NCBI GenBank assembly: GCA_023379385.1
Contig: JAMCUS010000028.1
Coordinates: 1-64,000 of the forward strand
DNA from: Thermoplasmatota archaeon
GTDB taxonomy: Archaea; Thermoplasmatota; Thermoplasmata; Lutacidiplasmatales; JAMCUS01
Direction of reading: 5' to 3'
DNA: 64,000 nt
How positions within the stretch are numbered: the first letter of the stretch is position 1; each line of letters begins with the position of its first letter. A model generated the notes under the pieces. It did no database searches, was not told the origin of the DNA, and saw nothing but the letters and a program-made list of their open reading frames with translations. A program made the translations under genes and the position numbers. Positions 16,896 to 26,468 of this stretch are shown here, one piece after another.

Positions 16896-17426
16896 TCAGC
16901 ATCCAGTAATTGCAGGCGAAACGACGGTTATATTGACAAAAGTACCACCAACATATTTAGTAGATGAAGGTGGTATTGATTCAGTAACTATGTGAATAGT
17001 GTAGGATCCAGGTCCTATAGTCAGACTCTGCCATTTACCACTGCAAAATGTAGATACAATAACCGATGGATTCTGGATTACAAAATAGTAAGGTGATATG
17101 TCTGAGAAATAGAGTGCTATAACTGAAACATCCGAACCAGTGAACGAATCCCCTATCACAACCTTAGTAATTTTTGTGAAAAATCCACTTTTAAAATTAA
17201 TTTTAAAATCCAGACTGGAATTCAGGCCAGATGAATACACCTCCTGTACATACGTAGATATGAGAGAGGCGTTTTGCTTTGCACCATTTACTGTTGAACT
17301 CTGATCATATGTCTTGAACAGTTCAAATATTATCGGTAATGTTATTGCAAGAATTATTACAATGATAATTAACCTCAGTGGTAAATCTTCAACCGCTTTT
17401 TTGCGCATAAAAATTTTTTTATTCAT
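16896..17426 (-). CDS. Pilin-like secreted protein
   Basis: A 176-residue protein. A basic start (MNKKIFMRKK) is followed by AVEDLPLRLIIIVIILAITL, a hydrophobic helix with a charged residue near its start, as in archaeal type IV pilin or flagellin-like class III signal peptides. The rest is beta-rich and ends in TGC. Two cysteines could form a disulphide. No prepilin peptidase gene is in the window. The upstream fragment at 17420-17700 overlaps its start. Role in adhesion is inference. Confidence 0.55.
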   Translation of the reverse strand: MNKKIFMRKKAVEDLPLRLIIIVIILAITLPIIFELFKTYDQSSTVNGAKQNASLISTYVQEVYSSGLNSSLDFKINFKSGFFTKITKVVIGDSFTGSDVSVIALYFSDISPYYFVIQNPSVIVSTFCSGKWQSLTIGPGSYTIHIVTESIPPSSTKYVGGTFVNITVVSPAITGC

Positions 17427-17700
17427 TATATTTTACAGTGCTAAACTCATCTATAAATTTTTCGTATCTGTTTAGCTCTGTGCCAGTGTCTTTTATTAAA
17501 AATAGATTATCGTTTCTTTAATTTCCCAATTATTATCAGTTTTTGGAACTATTTTTGCATAGCTGGTCAATGGATTGCCCTTACTTTTAAACGTTTTTAT
17601 CAGTTTATTATCAGGGTGTTCCTCTTTAAGGTATTGCTCACAGCCTGACTCTAAGCCAAGGCGTTGTAATTTAATTACGCATCTATTTATATTTTCTTTT
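17420..17700 (-). pseudogene. Decayed gene of unknown family upstream of the pilin-like gene
   Basis: Two minus-strand frames joined by one shift read RLGLESGCEQYLKEEHPDNK, ..., NWEIKETIIYF, then KDTGTELNRYEKFIDEF. The stop overlaps the pilin-like start. I recognise no family. The KDTGTELNRY part recurs at about 37895-37935 in the spacer between guaA and ubiE, so both may be remnants of one gene family. Confidence 0.35.
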
Positions 17701-17714
17701 GTTTATATACAGGG

Positions 17715-18310
17715 ATTGCATTAACCCTGCCAAAAAAGAGGATGTTGTAAAAGGTGTCAAGGAGCGATATGATAGATTTTCTGGTTCCATGGATGAATTA
17801 TCAAAAAGGTTCTAGACTGGAAGTGAATGCCTTTCCATTGGTCATGGCGGTATTGATATCGTTGTCACGGCAACAGGCACGTGGATAGGAACACCGTGGT
17901 TAAAGGCAGAGACGATATAATTGCTGGAAAGAAACTGGGCGGAAGAAATCCGTTGACATTAACCATTGATTGCTAACGCACATGCAGAATATTGTAGATC
18001 CATTTACAAGATGAGATCCCCATTCGTCCTTTCTTGGCATGGGATACAGTCTCAAGAGCAACCAGAAATCGAACGAAGGAATGAGTGAGCCTGATAGGAA
18101 CTAACAGTACCTGTATATCAACAGCAAGGCTGACGAGTTCATGAAAGAGAATCAATCGGTGATATCAGTAGATACAAATAAAAAGAGTTAATATATGTAA
18201 ACCCTATAAACGGTAGATATTCAAATGGCATTTACAACGGAAAACTTCAAGAACAATGGTAAAAAATGGAAAGCTAATGGGGATTATGATCATGTCAAGC
18301 TCTTATCATA
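17715..18310 (+). pseudogene. ISAzo13-type transposase remnant (N-terminal and middle part)
   Basis: Plus-strand frames with several shifts read VVKGVKERYDRFSGSMDELS, SECLSIGHGGIDIVVTATGT, GYSLKSNQKSNEGMSEPDRN, then INSKADEFMKENQSVISVDT and NFKNNGKKWKANGDYDHVK. These match successive parts of the 'Rhodopirellula transposase' (ISAzo13) family, including the first catalytic Asp region (SVDT). Stops and shifts throughout make it a pseudogene. The C-terminal part is missing here; a separate C-terminal fragment is at 42776. Confidence 0.7.
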
Positions 18311-18526
18311 GCAATACAGGAAATGTTTGAACAGCATTAAATATACAATTGTACATATAAGTAGATACTATAAAGCAAGAATCTCTCTCAAACTAAAGCA
18401 GATATAAAAATATATATACAAGATAATAATATAAATATTGTAGTTGCTTAGATCACACTCCTTAATCTGAGTGGGTTTACGCTGTATTTGACTAAATAAT
18501 GCTTGATAAGAGGTAGTAAGGTTATG

Positions 18527-19114
18527 CCACCGTCTGCAGTTAAAACAATAAGGGATTTGATTTTCTGGCAATACGCTAAAATTATTTCAACTTCTTCTGG
18601 AATTGGAAAAAAAAATTATGGCTTTATCATGACAAAATTTAAGGAGTTGCAAACCGGCGAAATATCGTGGAACGAAATCAGGGAATATGTAAAAGAGAGA
18701 AAAATAAATGTATGTATTTTTTGTGGTTCTGAAACAGAATTAACAGTTGAACATCTATTTCCAAGAGTGTTAAATGGTCCAGACAATGAAAAAAACATAA
18801 TCTGGATATGTAAAAAATGTAATTCATCAAAAGGATCAAAAAAACTTTATGAATGGTGGACAACCAGGATAGGATTAAAAAACGCTAAATATAACGTACC
18901 TAGAATAGCAGAGGGAAAATATTTAAAATTAATTTATGAATCATTAAAAAAAAGCGATATGCTGGAGTTTGATATTGAAAAGATAAAAAATAAAGTCTGT
19001 CCAGAATGTGATCTTAAAACCCTTTGTAAAAAAGAAAATAGTGAAAATACACTCTCTATTCTCTGTTTAGATAGAATTGCAACAATACGTTTCAAAGAAG
19101 GATACACGGATTAA
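18527..19114 (+). CDS. HNH endonuclease-family protein
   Basis: A protein of about 195 residues from ATG 18527 (an upstream ATG at 18503 is possible). CIFCGSETELTVEHLFPRV gives the zinc Cys pair and the EH of the HNH core; GPDNEKNIIWICKKCNSSKG supplies the N and the second Cys pair with K-G. A further cysteine cluster (CPECDLKTLCKK) near residue 165 suggests an additional metal site. The N-terminal 60 residues are helical. It stands alone between an ISAzo13 remnant and the SHOCT gene; it may be a defence or homing nuclease. No substrate can be inferred. Confidence 0.65.
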   Translation, partial: PPSAVKTIRDLIFWQYAKIISTSSGIGKKNYGFIMTKFKELQTGEISWNEIREYVKERKINVCIFCGSETELTVEHLFPRVLNGPDNEKNIIWICKKCNSSKGSKKLYEWWTTRIGLKNAKYNVPRIAEGKYLKLIYESLKKSDMLEFDIEKIKNKVCPECDLKTLCKKENSENTLSILCLDRIATIRFKEGYTD

Positions 19115-19276
19115 TTTTGTATATTAAATACTGCACCACATATAATAGTAGATCCAGATACAGATGATTTGTTTTAAAATAGGAATCTGTAGCGGGTCAA
19201 TTTCCATATATAACACATAAAAATATATATTAAAGATGAAATTCAATGTATTGCGTTCCAATTCAAAAAAATTGAG

Positions 19277-19627
19277 GTGATAAAAATTAACAATAAGGAA
19301 TCGGAAATGAAATGGATGTGGATAGGTCTGGCAATAATGTTTATTTTTATAGGAGCTGCAGTATTTATAGAGGCATTGCTGTATAAAAACATACAGAACG
19401 TATCTTATGGAAACACATCAGGTATTGTCAGCACAATTGTCTGGGCTGTAGTTGCGTTATGGGTAATTACTTTAATATTCTGGCCTGGTACAAGGCATTC
19501 GCGTCACTATAGATGGTATGATAGAGGCATGGATGAGGCGTTGGCTATTCTCAGGAAAAGGTATGCTTCCGGAGAAATAACTAAAGAGCAATTTGACCGT
19601 ATGATGCAAGATTTAAAAAATGATTAA
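19277..19627 (+). CDS. Two-helix membrane protein with SHOCT domain
   Basis: A 116-residue protein with two hydrophobic helices (WMWIGLAIMFIFIGAAVFIE and GIVSTIVWAVVALWVITLIF) and a C-terminal SHOCT domain: ALAILRKRYASGEITKEQFD. SHOCT is a short oligomerisation motif found at the ends of many membrane proteins. GTG 19277 gives the longest form; ATG 19307 (MKWMWIG) is an equally good start. The next gene begins 1 bp after its stop, so the two are coupled, and the MscS-type channel follows. Confidence 0.65.
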   Translation: MIKINNKESEMKWMWIGLAIMFIFIGAAVFIEALLYKNIQNVSYGNTSGIVSTIVWAVVALWVITLIFWPGTRHSRHYRWYDRGMDEALAILRKRYASGEITKEQFDRMMQDLKND

Positions 19628-20074
19628 ATGGCAGAATTAGGGAATACGGCGATAGATGTAAATGACAATTTAGATAAAACTATTAGTAAAATAACACTTA
19701 CAGGTACTGAATACCTTAAAATTGAAAAACGAATAAACACAAAGTTAAAAGATGTGAAAAAGATGGATAATGAAATAAAAAAGGTTTTAGAAAATACATT
19801 GAATCAGTGGATAGATGAAGAGAGTTTAGAAGTTCTTTATTATGATTTAAAGGAATTGAACGACAAGATAGATCCAGATTATGCAAATGTTATATCTTCT
19901 CTGTATGGAACCATATCTGCATTTTATATATTTGTTCATATGGGTGATAAAGAAAGACCGGTAACTGTAGAGGAAAGTACAGAGTTTTTGGAATGGTTTA
20001 AAAATGAGGCTGTGAAAAAAATTGAAAAAGCTTTATCAAAACATAATATTGGGTCAGATGAATCAGATAAATAA
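19628..20074 (+). CDS. Hypothetical helical protein
   Basis: A 148-residue soluble, acidic and mostly helical protein (LKIEKRINTKLKDVKKMDNE, then NEIKKVLENTLNQWIDEESL). No family recognised. It starts directly after the SHOCT gene stop and ends 21 bp before the MscS-type channel gene, so the three probably form one operon. A regulatory or assembly role for the channel is conceivable but not supported by sequence. Confidence 0.55.
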   Translation: MAELGNTAIDVNDNLDKTISKITLTGTEYLKIEKRINTKLKDVKKMDNEIKKVLENTLNQWIDEESLEVLYYDLKELNDKIDPDYANVISSLYGTISAFYIFVHMGDKERPVTVEESTEFLEWFKNEAVKKIEKALSKHNIGSDESDK

Positions 20075-20095
20075 CAAAAATGAATGGTAATATAA

Positions 20096-21037
20096 ATGAG
20101 AAAAAAAGAGATAGATTTTGATAAACATATAAGGTTCTATGTAGCAATAATTGCGGTCATAATTTTAGCAGGCATTTCACTTTATATAATAAGTTATATA
20201 CTTACTGCTACCAAAATTTTTCCTTCTTCTATCATAACAATTCTGTTGGTAGGTATAGTGATTATAGTAGGCTATTTGATTATAAGATCAATCAGTAATG
20301 CTTTATTTGCTACGCTCATTAAAAAGGTGGATAAAAAACGACTGGCTTATTTGAAATTTTTTTTTAATTTTATAGCTTATTTTATATTATTTATGGTTGT
20401 TCTCTATCTGCTGAAAGTTGATTTAACAAATTTGCTTCTGGGTGCTACGTTTCTTGGTCTTGTCATAGGTCTTGCGGCACAGACGGTTTTGGGAAATCTG
20501 TTTGCAGGAATTCTTGTGGTAACAACAAAACCTGTTGAAGTTGGGGAGAGGGTTACAATTTCTACATGGCAATATGGATTGCTTGCACCTACATACTCTC
20601 CAAAGTTCTATTCCAACGATTTCATAGTTCCAGGTTATACAGGGACTATTGATTCCATTGGATTTTTATATATAACAATGATATCCGATGACAACAGGGA
20701 GATAAAGATACCAAATGGCATATTCTTTCAGGCATTGATAATAAACCATTCCAAATATGATCATTGCGTTGTGAGAACACGTTACGAAATAAAAAAAGAG
20801 CTGGATCCTGATAAAGTTATGAATGGTATAAGAAAGCAACTTTCCTCAAACAGATGGATTTATAAGAATAGCGTTATAGATATATACGTTTCTGAAGCTA
20901 CCATGAACTCCTATGTGTTAATTGTATCCACCACTGTTAAAGGGACACTGGAGGAACCACCACGGAGTGATATAATCAGAGACATCATGAAAGCTGTTTC
21001 AACAATAAAACCGGAATCTGATAAGCTCTCTGGTTAA
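20096..21037 (+). CDS. MscS-family mechanosensitive ion channel
   Basis: A 313-residue channel that opens on membrane tension to release ions. Helices at about 12-34, 41-62 and 78-102 precede the pore helix region (LGLVIGLAAQTVLGNLFAGI, about 121-140), which is the most conserved MscS motif. The beta domain follows (VGERVTI, then GTIDSIGFLYITM and REIKIPNGIF). An insertion after VTIS lengthens the beta domain. Its stop overlaps the convergent methyltransferase gene by 4 bp. Confidence 0.88.
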   Translation: MRKKEIDFDKHIRFYVAIIAVIILAGISLYIISYILTATKIFPSSIITILLVGIVIIVGYLIIRSISNALFATLIKKVDKKRLAYLKFFFNFIAYFILFMVVLYLLKVDLTNLLLGATFLGLVIGLAAQTVLGNLFAGILVVTTKPVEVGERVTISTWQYGLLAPTYSPKFYSNDFIVPGYTGTIDSIGFLYITMISDDNREIKIPNGIFFQALIINHSKYDHCVVRTRYEIKKELDPDKVMNGIRKQLSSNRWIYKNSVIDIYVSEATMNSYVLIVSTTVKGTLEEPPRSDIIRDIMKAVSTIKPESDKLSG

Positions 21038-21606
21038 TGCAATCGTCTGGTTACCATTGCAGCATATATTGTTTCCCAGTCGAATGATAAGCTATCCAGT
21101 ATCTCAACCTCTATATTTTTGAATTTTTCGATATCCAGTTCTGACAGACTAGAGTATATGAAATAGGCCCTATCGTATAGTTTATCGTTCTGCAGGCATA
21201 ACAGGAACCTTTCAATGGTTTCACAACCCCTTTTTCCCCCTATAGCATACTGGTCATACCCATTTTTTTCGTTCCAACCATCATATGGCAGGTAGGGTGG
21301 ATTGAAAGCAATTACGTTATATTTATGGCATATGCCTGTATACAGATCTGTATTGACAAAATCAATTTTTGAAGAACTAGCTTCTCCGTTTTTTTTCGCT
21401 TCTGCTAGCACGGCCCTGCTCATATCTGTAGCCGTAACCATGGTTGCTCCATTTTTATAGGCATGTATGGCTATCACTCCACTTCCCGTTCCCACATCGA
21501 GGAAGGAATTACCCTTATCCAGTTCAATAATTTTTATGAGAAGGTACGTATCCTCACCGGGCGGGTATGCAATGGTATATTTCAATGGTAACGTAAAGCT
21601 TTTCAT
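21034..21606 (-). CDS. HemK2/Mtq2-like protein methyltransferase
   Basis: A 190-residue SAM-dependent methyltransferase. AYPPGEDTYLL at the start, FLDVGTGSGVIAI (motif I, about 35-47) and AFNPPYLPYDG (about 100-110) show the NPPY motif of glutamine-N5 methyltransferases that modify release factor aRF1. Its length matches the archaeal HemK2 group, which lacks the N-terminal domain of bacterial PrmC. It lies 12 bp after the helicase gene, at the end of that operon. Confidence 0.85.
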   Translation of the reverse strand: MKSFTLPLKYTIAYPPGEDTYLLIKIIELDKGNSFLDVGTGSGVIAIHAYKNGATMVTATDMSRAVLAEAKKNGEASSSKIDFVNTDLYTGICHKYNVIAFNPPYLPYDGWNEKNGYDQYAIGGKRGCETIERFLLCLQNDKLYDRAYFIYSSLSELDIEKFKNIEVEILDSLSFDWETIYAAMVTRRLH

Positions 21607-21618
21607 TTGTTCACCACA

Positions 21619-23319
21619 TTAATCAAACATTTCCTGGTTATCAACACCTTTGAGTATTGAGTACATGAACTGCTCCTTTTTTGTACTGCTGTAAAATTTT
21701 CCAATATCCTGGGTATCCTCGGCAAGCAGGAATACGACCTTTCCGATCCTGTGCCTTCCTGTTCTACCCATTCTCTGAATTTTTCTTATTTCGCTTGACA
21801 CGGCGTCATAAAAGACAATCATATCTGCATTGGGTATATCCAGACCCTCCTCGCCTATGTTGGTGGTAATGAGGACTCTAAAATCTCTGTTTTTGAACCT
21901 ATCCAGGACCTCCGTCTGTTCCTTTTGGGACATTCCCTTTCCGTCACTCTTTGATCCCTGACCCACCAGTTTATCACTCTGTAGGCCATTATCATTTAAA
22001 AATTGCGTTATCTCTTCTGCCATTCTTCTGTAATTTGTGAATACAATAACAACCGATTTTGCATGAGTTTCAAAAAACAGTTTTAATATCTCCAGTAATT
22101 TCGTCTCTTTAGGATGCCCTATTCCATTGTATTTTGATGCCATCTCAAAAGCTGTCACAATTCTGTCATCTCTTGACAGTATTGTTTCATATCGTTTTTT
22201 CTCTTTATCCTCTCTGATAATGTTTTTGATGTAATCTCTCAACATGAATATGCTTTCTGTTTCTATGTAATTCACCATATCCAGAAGGACCATGAGAATG
22301 TATTTAAGTACCAGCAGATCATATCTCTTGTTGTCTATAAGCTGTTTATCTACATCGCTGGTAAAATAGGACTGTATCATTTTTTTTGATATGAAATTAA
22401 ATGAGTGCTGCTCCATCAGATGATTTTTTTTCAATTTGTCAAAACACTCCATTGCATAGCTTCTGAGCAGATTCCTTATATCAATAAACAGATCGGGCAA
22501 TTTAACCTTTATAACCTCCTTCACCACCTCCTGCATATGCTCGGAAAGATCAATGCTGTCCTTGCTTCTGTAAAGGATCTTGTCAATGTGCAAATTTCTT
22601 TTAAGCTCCATGACTTTCTCTACGTCAGAACCGGTGGATGCAGTTAGTGCTACGATCTTTCCCGCTGGTTGCTGAACGATGTAATCATTTACCACGTTGA
22701 CGTATGCATGATTTCCTATCGTTCTATGCGCTTCATCAATCACAAGCAGGGAAAGGTCTTTTAAATTATACCTGCCTCTCTTCAGGTCTTCCTCCACAGT
22801 TTGAGGTGTTGCGAATATCATTTTGGAGCTTAGCCAGAGAGATGCACGCTCCTTCTGTTTGGTGGTTCCAGTAAGTAAGGCGGATTCTATCTGTGGATTT
22901 AGCCAGTAATTGAACCTGTCTCTGGCCTGTGCTGCAAGGGGTTTGGACGATGCTATCAGCAGCATTTTATCCCTGCCCTCATAAAACAGCTTTGCATATA
23001 TCAAAACAGCAATTTCCGTTTTGCCTGTTCCTGTAGGAAGTACAACAAGCACATTTTTTTTTGTGCCTTCCTCTGCAATGGATAACTGGTACTGTTTGGC
23101 AATCATTATACCGGGTTTTATTACAGGATAGGAAACAAAACCATCCACTATTTTGAATATGGTTAAAATATTTTTTTCGCTGTTCTTCTCTTCAGCGATG
23201 TCTGTATGGCTATTACTCTGAATATTGACAGGCCCATCGGATGCCTCCATAAACTCCGATAATGTTTTCTGTCTTTTTTTTTCATCCATATAAGCCACTT
23301 CTTTTTGTATCACCAGCAT
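21619..23319 (-). CDS. Superfamily 2 helicase, Hef/Mph1-like without nuclease domain
   Basis: A 566-residue DNA helicase. Walker A is LPTGTGKTEIAVLIYA (about 92), the DEAH box LLVIDEAHRTIG (about 193), motif III ALTASTGSD, motif IV VVIVFTNYRRMAEEI and motif VI IQRMGRTGRH (about 514). The helical insert between motifs III and IV (about 240-400) is as in Hef and Mph1/FANCM. The C-terminal ERCC4-type nuclease of euryarchaeal Hef is absent. It likely remodels stalled forks. A second start, MDEKKRQKT at 23289, is equally plausible. The upstream gene ends 4 bp away. Confidence 0.85.
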   Translation of the reverse strand: MLVIQKEVAYMDEKKRQKTLSEFMEASDGPVNIQSNSHTDIAEEKNSEKNILTIFKIVDGFVSYPVIKPGIMIAKQYQLSIAEEGTKKNVLVVLPTGTGKTEIAVLIYAKLFYEGRDKMLLIASSKPLAAQARDRFNYWLNPQIESALLTGTTKQKERASLWLSSKMIFATPQTVEEDLKRGRYNLKDLSLLVIDEAHRTIGNHAYVNVVNDYIVQQPAGKIVALTASTGSDVEKVMELKRNLHIDKILYRSKDSIDLSEHMQEVVKEVIKVKLPDLFIDIRNLLRSYAMECFDKLKKNHLMEQHSFNFISKKMIQSYFTSDVDKQLIDNKRYDLLVLKYILMVLLDMVNYIETESIFMLRDYIKNIIREDKEKKRYETILSRDDRIVTAFEMASKYNGIGHPKETKLLEILKLFFETHAKSVVIVFTNYRRMAEEITQFLNDNGLQSDKLVGQGSKSDGKGMSQKEQTEVLDRFKNRDFRVLITTNIGEEGLDIPNADMIVFYDAVSSEIRKIQRMGRTGRHRIGKVVFLLAEDTQDIGKFYSSTKKEQFMYSILKGVDNQEMFD

Positions 23320-23323
23320 ATTT

Positions 23324-24412
23324 TTAGATCAGATACCCTATAAACCCCTTTCTGTAATAAATACCTTCATGATATGATATTCCAGAGATAATAGAGGGTC
23401 TATCAATAAGCTTTTTTTCATCAAGATGTGCAATTACGGAGGAGGCTGCAACAGTATCCAGCATGAAGGTTGACCACGTTGCAGTAAATATTTCGTTGAG
23501 ATCATGCTTATAATTTAAATTATCCAGGATATCTGCAGCGATTCCAACAGTCATCTCTCTTTTTGATAAAATATCACCGTACCACTCAAAAAGTTTTTTT
23601 GCGTCCGGTTCCATTTCAAGGAAACTCAAATCATCACTATTCTTTTTTTTGACTGGTTCTTTTGATCCGTTTTCTTTATCCATCTTCATCAAATATATTT
23701 TATTTCCTCTCTTTTCAATGGAAAGATAATCTCCGCTGGTAGATACAAAAAAATTGTTTTTATCACTGGAAAGATACCTGATAAAATCTAAAACATATGA
23801 TTTTTCATCATTTTTGCATGTTACCTTCTGACCATTAAAATCGTCTTCTGCATTACCAGTAATATCTGCATCCAGAAGAAGTTCACAATATTCTTTGGAT
23901 CTCCAGTTTATCATAATGTCTTTTATAAAATTCACATATTCTCTATTTGCCAACTTCCAGAAGTCGTTATAAATTTTCATGCTCTTTTTATGAATGGATA
24001 TTATATCTTCTGATATCTGCTTTATCATCGCTTTTTCCATACACATGACCGCATCATTGACTGATCTGTTGCCCTCATTCCACAAGCCAGGACAGGAATA
24101 ATCAATCAACACGGAGATTTCCGAACCTACGAATATTCTGACAGGATAGAGTATGCAATGGACTGGCCTATCCGTATAAATTTCACACTGCATGTTTTTT
24201 CTGTTCAGATGGATGCAACCGCCACTGCCATTTATGAATCTATACTGTGTACCTTTAAATTGATCTCTACTTTGTATAAGTTTTGTTTTGTTTTTGAATA
24301 CCTCAATTTCTTTATTAAATAGTTCAGGCGATTCATAACAGCAATAACCACATGATTTTATGCATCTGAATTTCGCAATATTTTCATTTTTTTCCGATAC
24401 GTTGTATAACAT
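23324..24412 (-). CDS. YkgJ-type cysteine-cluster protein
   Basis: A 362-residue protein. The N-terminal 90 residues carry the YkgJ/UPF0153 pattern: CIKSCGYCCYES, then CIHLNRKNMQCEIYTDRPVH followed by CILYP. These cysteines bind zinc or an iron-sulfur cluster; the reaction is unknown. The remaining 270 residues, including an acidic middle (KKKNSDDLSFLEMEPDAKK), are not recognised. It is first in an operon with the helicase and the HemK2-like gene, which may hint at a genome-maintenance or translation role. Confidence 0.7.
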   Translation of the reverse strand: MLYNVSEKNENIAKFRCIKSCGYCCYESPELFNKEIEVFKNKTKLIQSRDQFKGTQYRFINGSGGCIHLNRKNMQCEIYTDRPVHCILYPVRIFVGSEISVLIDYSCPGLWNEGNRSVNDAVMCMEKAMIKQISEDIISIHKKSMKIYNDFWKLANREYVNFIKDIMINWRSKEYCELLLDADITGNAEDDFNGQKVTCKNDEKSYVLDFIRYLSSDKNNFFVSTSGDYLSIEKRGNKIYLMKMDKENGSKEPVKKKNSDDLSFLEMEPDAKKLFEWYGDILSKREMTVGIAADILDNLNYKHDLNEIFTATWSTFMLDTVAASSVIAHLDEKKLIDRPSIISGISYHEGIYYRKGFIGYLI

Positions 24413-24805
24413 TTTGTTCTGTTTTTTATTATAGGCATGGTTCTATTTTATCATTTTTATTCTTTATTTAAGTAAGTCATGCGAAGATAACATGCAAAAT
24501 AAAATGAGAAAGAGTTAAATTTGTTGAAAACTATAATATCTGTTAGAGGTAGTTAAAACAATTATAGATTTAATGGAATGATAAATAACGTAATAAATAA
24601 TGACTGGTTAGCTTAATTACATGAAGATGATTTATTGATCCACCCGTGTATGCCGTAGCTGTGTAAGGTAGAAACACGACCTCCATGAATAGAGGAGAGC
24701 AGGGATCACGGTGTAACACTCTTTTGGAATGTAGCAATGCCAATATGGAATGACGGGATTGAAAGGACTCTTTGAATAGATTCAGTATGAAAAATGGTGT
24801 GAATA
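24413..24805. other. Gene-free spacer with a structured segment
   Basis: The first 200 bp are AT-rich, with nothing recognised. From 24636 the sequence is GC-richer and foldable: TGATCC (24636-24641) pairs with GGATCA (24703-24708), enclosing a hairpin CCTC-ATGAATAG-AGG-like element. A plus-strand reading (TTSMNRGEQGSRCNTLL) recalls the tails of some archaeal TnpB proteins, so a third IS605-type right end is possible. Equally it may be a leader of the zinc-ribbon gene at 24806. Neither is proven. Confidence 0.3.
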
Positions 24806-25936
24806 ATGAAAGACTTAAAAAAGGATAATATTGACTTTGAGACCGGTACTTTGAAATGTCCGGTATGCGGTACTATCAACAATATAAATTCAACGTCATG
24901 TTCCAATTGTAAAACAATATTTCCAGAGGGTATTTTAGGCTCCCGTTCTGTCAAACTGAATGTAGATCTTAAAGACAAACCCAAAAAAAAATTGAAAATT
25001 AAAAAATTGAAAGAGCCTTTGAAAATTGTAAAAACCAGAGAGGAGATCATAGCAGATTTTATGCTGGTTCCGGGAATATCGTACGAGGACGCTAAAAAAG
25101 CCTATAACATAGGTCTCAGATCCCTGTCTGAACTTTTTTACAATGTGATGAGTGAGAAGAAAATATCTCAATCAGAATATAAATGCAAAATTTTAGAGGA
25201 CAGAATATTTTTTGTTAAGAAAGGTGTGAATAGTACCGTGACATGTCCAATCTGTAAAACAGTATTTCCGATAAACTATAATACGTGCAGGGTATGTGGC
25301 GCCAATATTGAAGAGGATATTCTTAAAATTAAAGAAGAATCTATGCTGGTGGATGCCTCTCATTTTATAAAAAAATTGAGTACAGAATATGAAGAAGGCA
25401 GCGACGATAAACTTGATCTTAGTATTAATGATATAGATAATATAAAAAATGATAAAAAAGTATCGGATCTTGACAGGCTTATTGAAAATGTTTCTACAGA
25501 TGTAGATACAGAAGACTCCGAAATTTACCATAATAAAACTTACGATGAAGGTGTAAAAGAGGGGACTGATAAATATGAACCAGAACCTGTGTCCGACGCT
25601 GAAGTTGAAAGAGATGAGAATAAATCAGAAAAGGTTGAAGAACCACCTGAGCCATCCCTGTCCAAAGAAGATTTGGAACGCATAGAAATTGAAAAATACA
25701 TAAACGAAAAAGTTGAAGAATTTAGTGATGATGTATATGAAACATTTGATGAGGTAAAACTGATTGATAATTCCCACGACGCATATATGAAATTATTATA
25801 TATATACAAAAAAATAGGATTTGATATACTGCCTCTTTACAGAATTCTGAGAAAGAACCTGCCTATGTTTCTGGAGGTTGGCCCCAATATGCTGATTACG
25901 CAATACAAAAAGATGCTGGAGAAAAAGCTTCTCTAA
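24806..25936 (+). CDS. Zinc-ribbon protein with acidic tail, unknown function
   Basis: A 376-residue protein. Ribbon 1 (CPVCGTINNINSTSCSNC, about 18-35), a basic linker (KPKKKLKIKKLKEP), then a helix-hairpin-helix-like segment (MLVPGISYEDAKKAYNIGLR), a second ribbon (CPICKTVFPINYNTCRVCG, about 148-166), a long acidic low-complexity region, and a C-terminal helical domain. HhH plus ribbons suggests nucleic-acid binding. No partner is evident; it is monocistronic between the structured spacer and an IS end. Similar architecture occurs widely in Thermoplasmata. Confidence 0.6.
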   Translation: MKDLKKDNIDFETGTLKCPVCGTINNINSTSCSNCKTIFPEGILGSRSVKLNVDLKDKPKKKLKIKKLKEPLKIVKTREEIIADFMLVPGISYEDAKKAYNIGLRSLSELFYNVMSEKKISQSEYKCKILEDRIFFVKKGVNSTVTCPICKTVFPINYNTCRVCGANIEEDILKIKEESMLVDASHFIKKLSTEYEEGSDDKLDLSINDIDNIKNDKKVSDLDRLIENVSTDVDTEDSEIYHNKTYDEGVKEGTDKYEPEPVSDAEVERDENKSEKVEEPPEPSLSKEDLERIEIEKYINEKVEEFSDDVYETFDEVKLIDNSHDAYMKLLYIYKKIGFDILPLYRILRKNLPMFLEVGPNMLITQYKKMLEKKLL

Positions 25937-26028
25937 AGTATATTATGCAAAAGCAAAATGAATTTGTAATTGCCATGCCATGCACCTAAACCGATTATGC
26001 ATTCAATATGTTTCTTGTTTTGGTAAAT

Positions 26029-26105
26029 GTGACATCCTCTCCTCAGCTAAAGCATCGGAGCATCCTGCTTCATCGTTCCGACTTGCTTGTCTATTTGAGT
26101 AGTTT
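26029..26105 (-). mobile_element. Decayed IS605-type right end (family A), inverted
   Basis: The reverse complement matches the right ends at 12683-12780 and 50959-51057: AGCTAAAGCATCGGAGC and TTCCGACTTGC are shared, then similarity fades after TTGAGTAG. No tnpB remains, so it is a solo end or the track of an excised copy. It ends at GTGACATCC, the mirror of GATGTCAC in the other copies. Confidence 0.65.
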
Positions 26106-26131
26106 TATTATCAGGATATAGTCTATATTGA

Positions 26132-26317
26132 TTGAATACAATTCATTTAACGTTTTTTGATCCTCCATTTAATCAAGGAGATTATTACCTACACCTCGAC
26201 GATGAACAACCATCTAAAGATTACTGGAAGTGGATTGGAGAAGTTCTATCACACATCAATATTCATTCAGCCTGTCGGGTGGATAACATAGCGCAGCACT
26301 ACAACCATGCCCTTTAA
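26132..26317 (+). pseudogene. DNA methyltransferase fragment
   Basis: FFDPPFNQGDYYLHLDDE and SKDYWKWIGEVL match the DPPF catalytic motif (motif IV) and the following helix of N4-cytosine/N6-adenine DNA methylases. The SAM-binding and target-recognition parts are missing, and the frame loses similarity after about 40 codons. It is flanked by an IS605-type end, suggesting deletion during IS activity. It probably marks a lost restriction-modification gene. Confidence 0.65.
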
Positions 26318-26417
26318 GAAACGGTCTGGGGAAAATGATAAAAACCACATCAATAAAGCCCCAACGCTAATAAAAACAATTTTTGTAAATATTATATTCC
26401 CTGATTCTTTTTAAAGT

Positions 26418-26468
26418 CATATAGTATACTAACAAATATTTAAATAATATTATATACTATACTATATC
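26418..26468. promoter_or_regulatory. Palindromic promoter region of the ATPase gene
   Basis: ATAGTATACTA is followed, after an AT-rich box (ATATTTAAATAATATT), by ATATACTATACTATAT, ending 1 bp before the ATG. TAGTATAC and its complement GTATACTA-like sequences form overlapping palindromes around a likely TATA box, suggesting autorepression as proposed for the ATPase at 7874. Confidence 0.4.
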
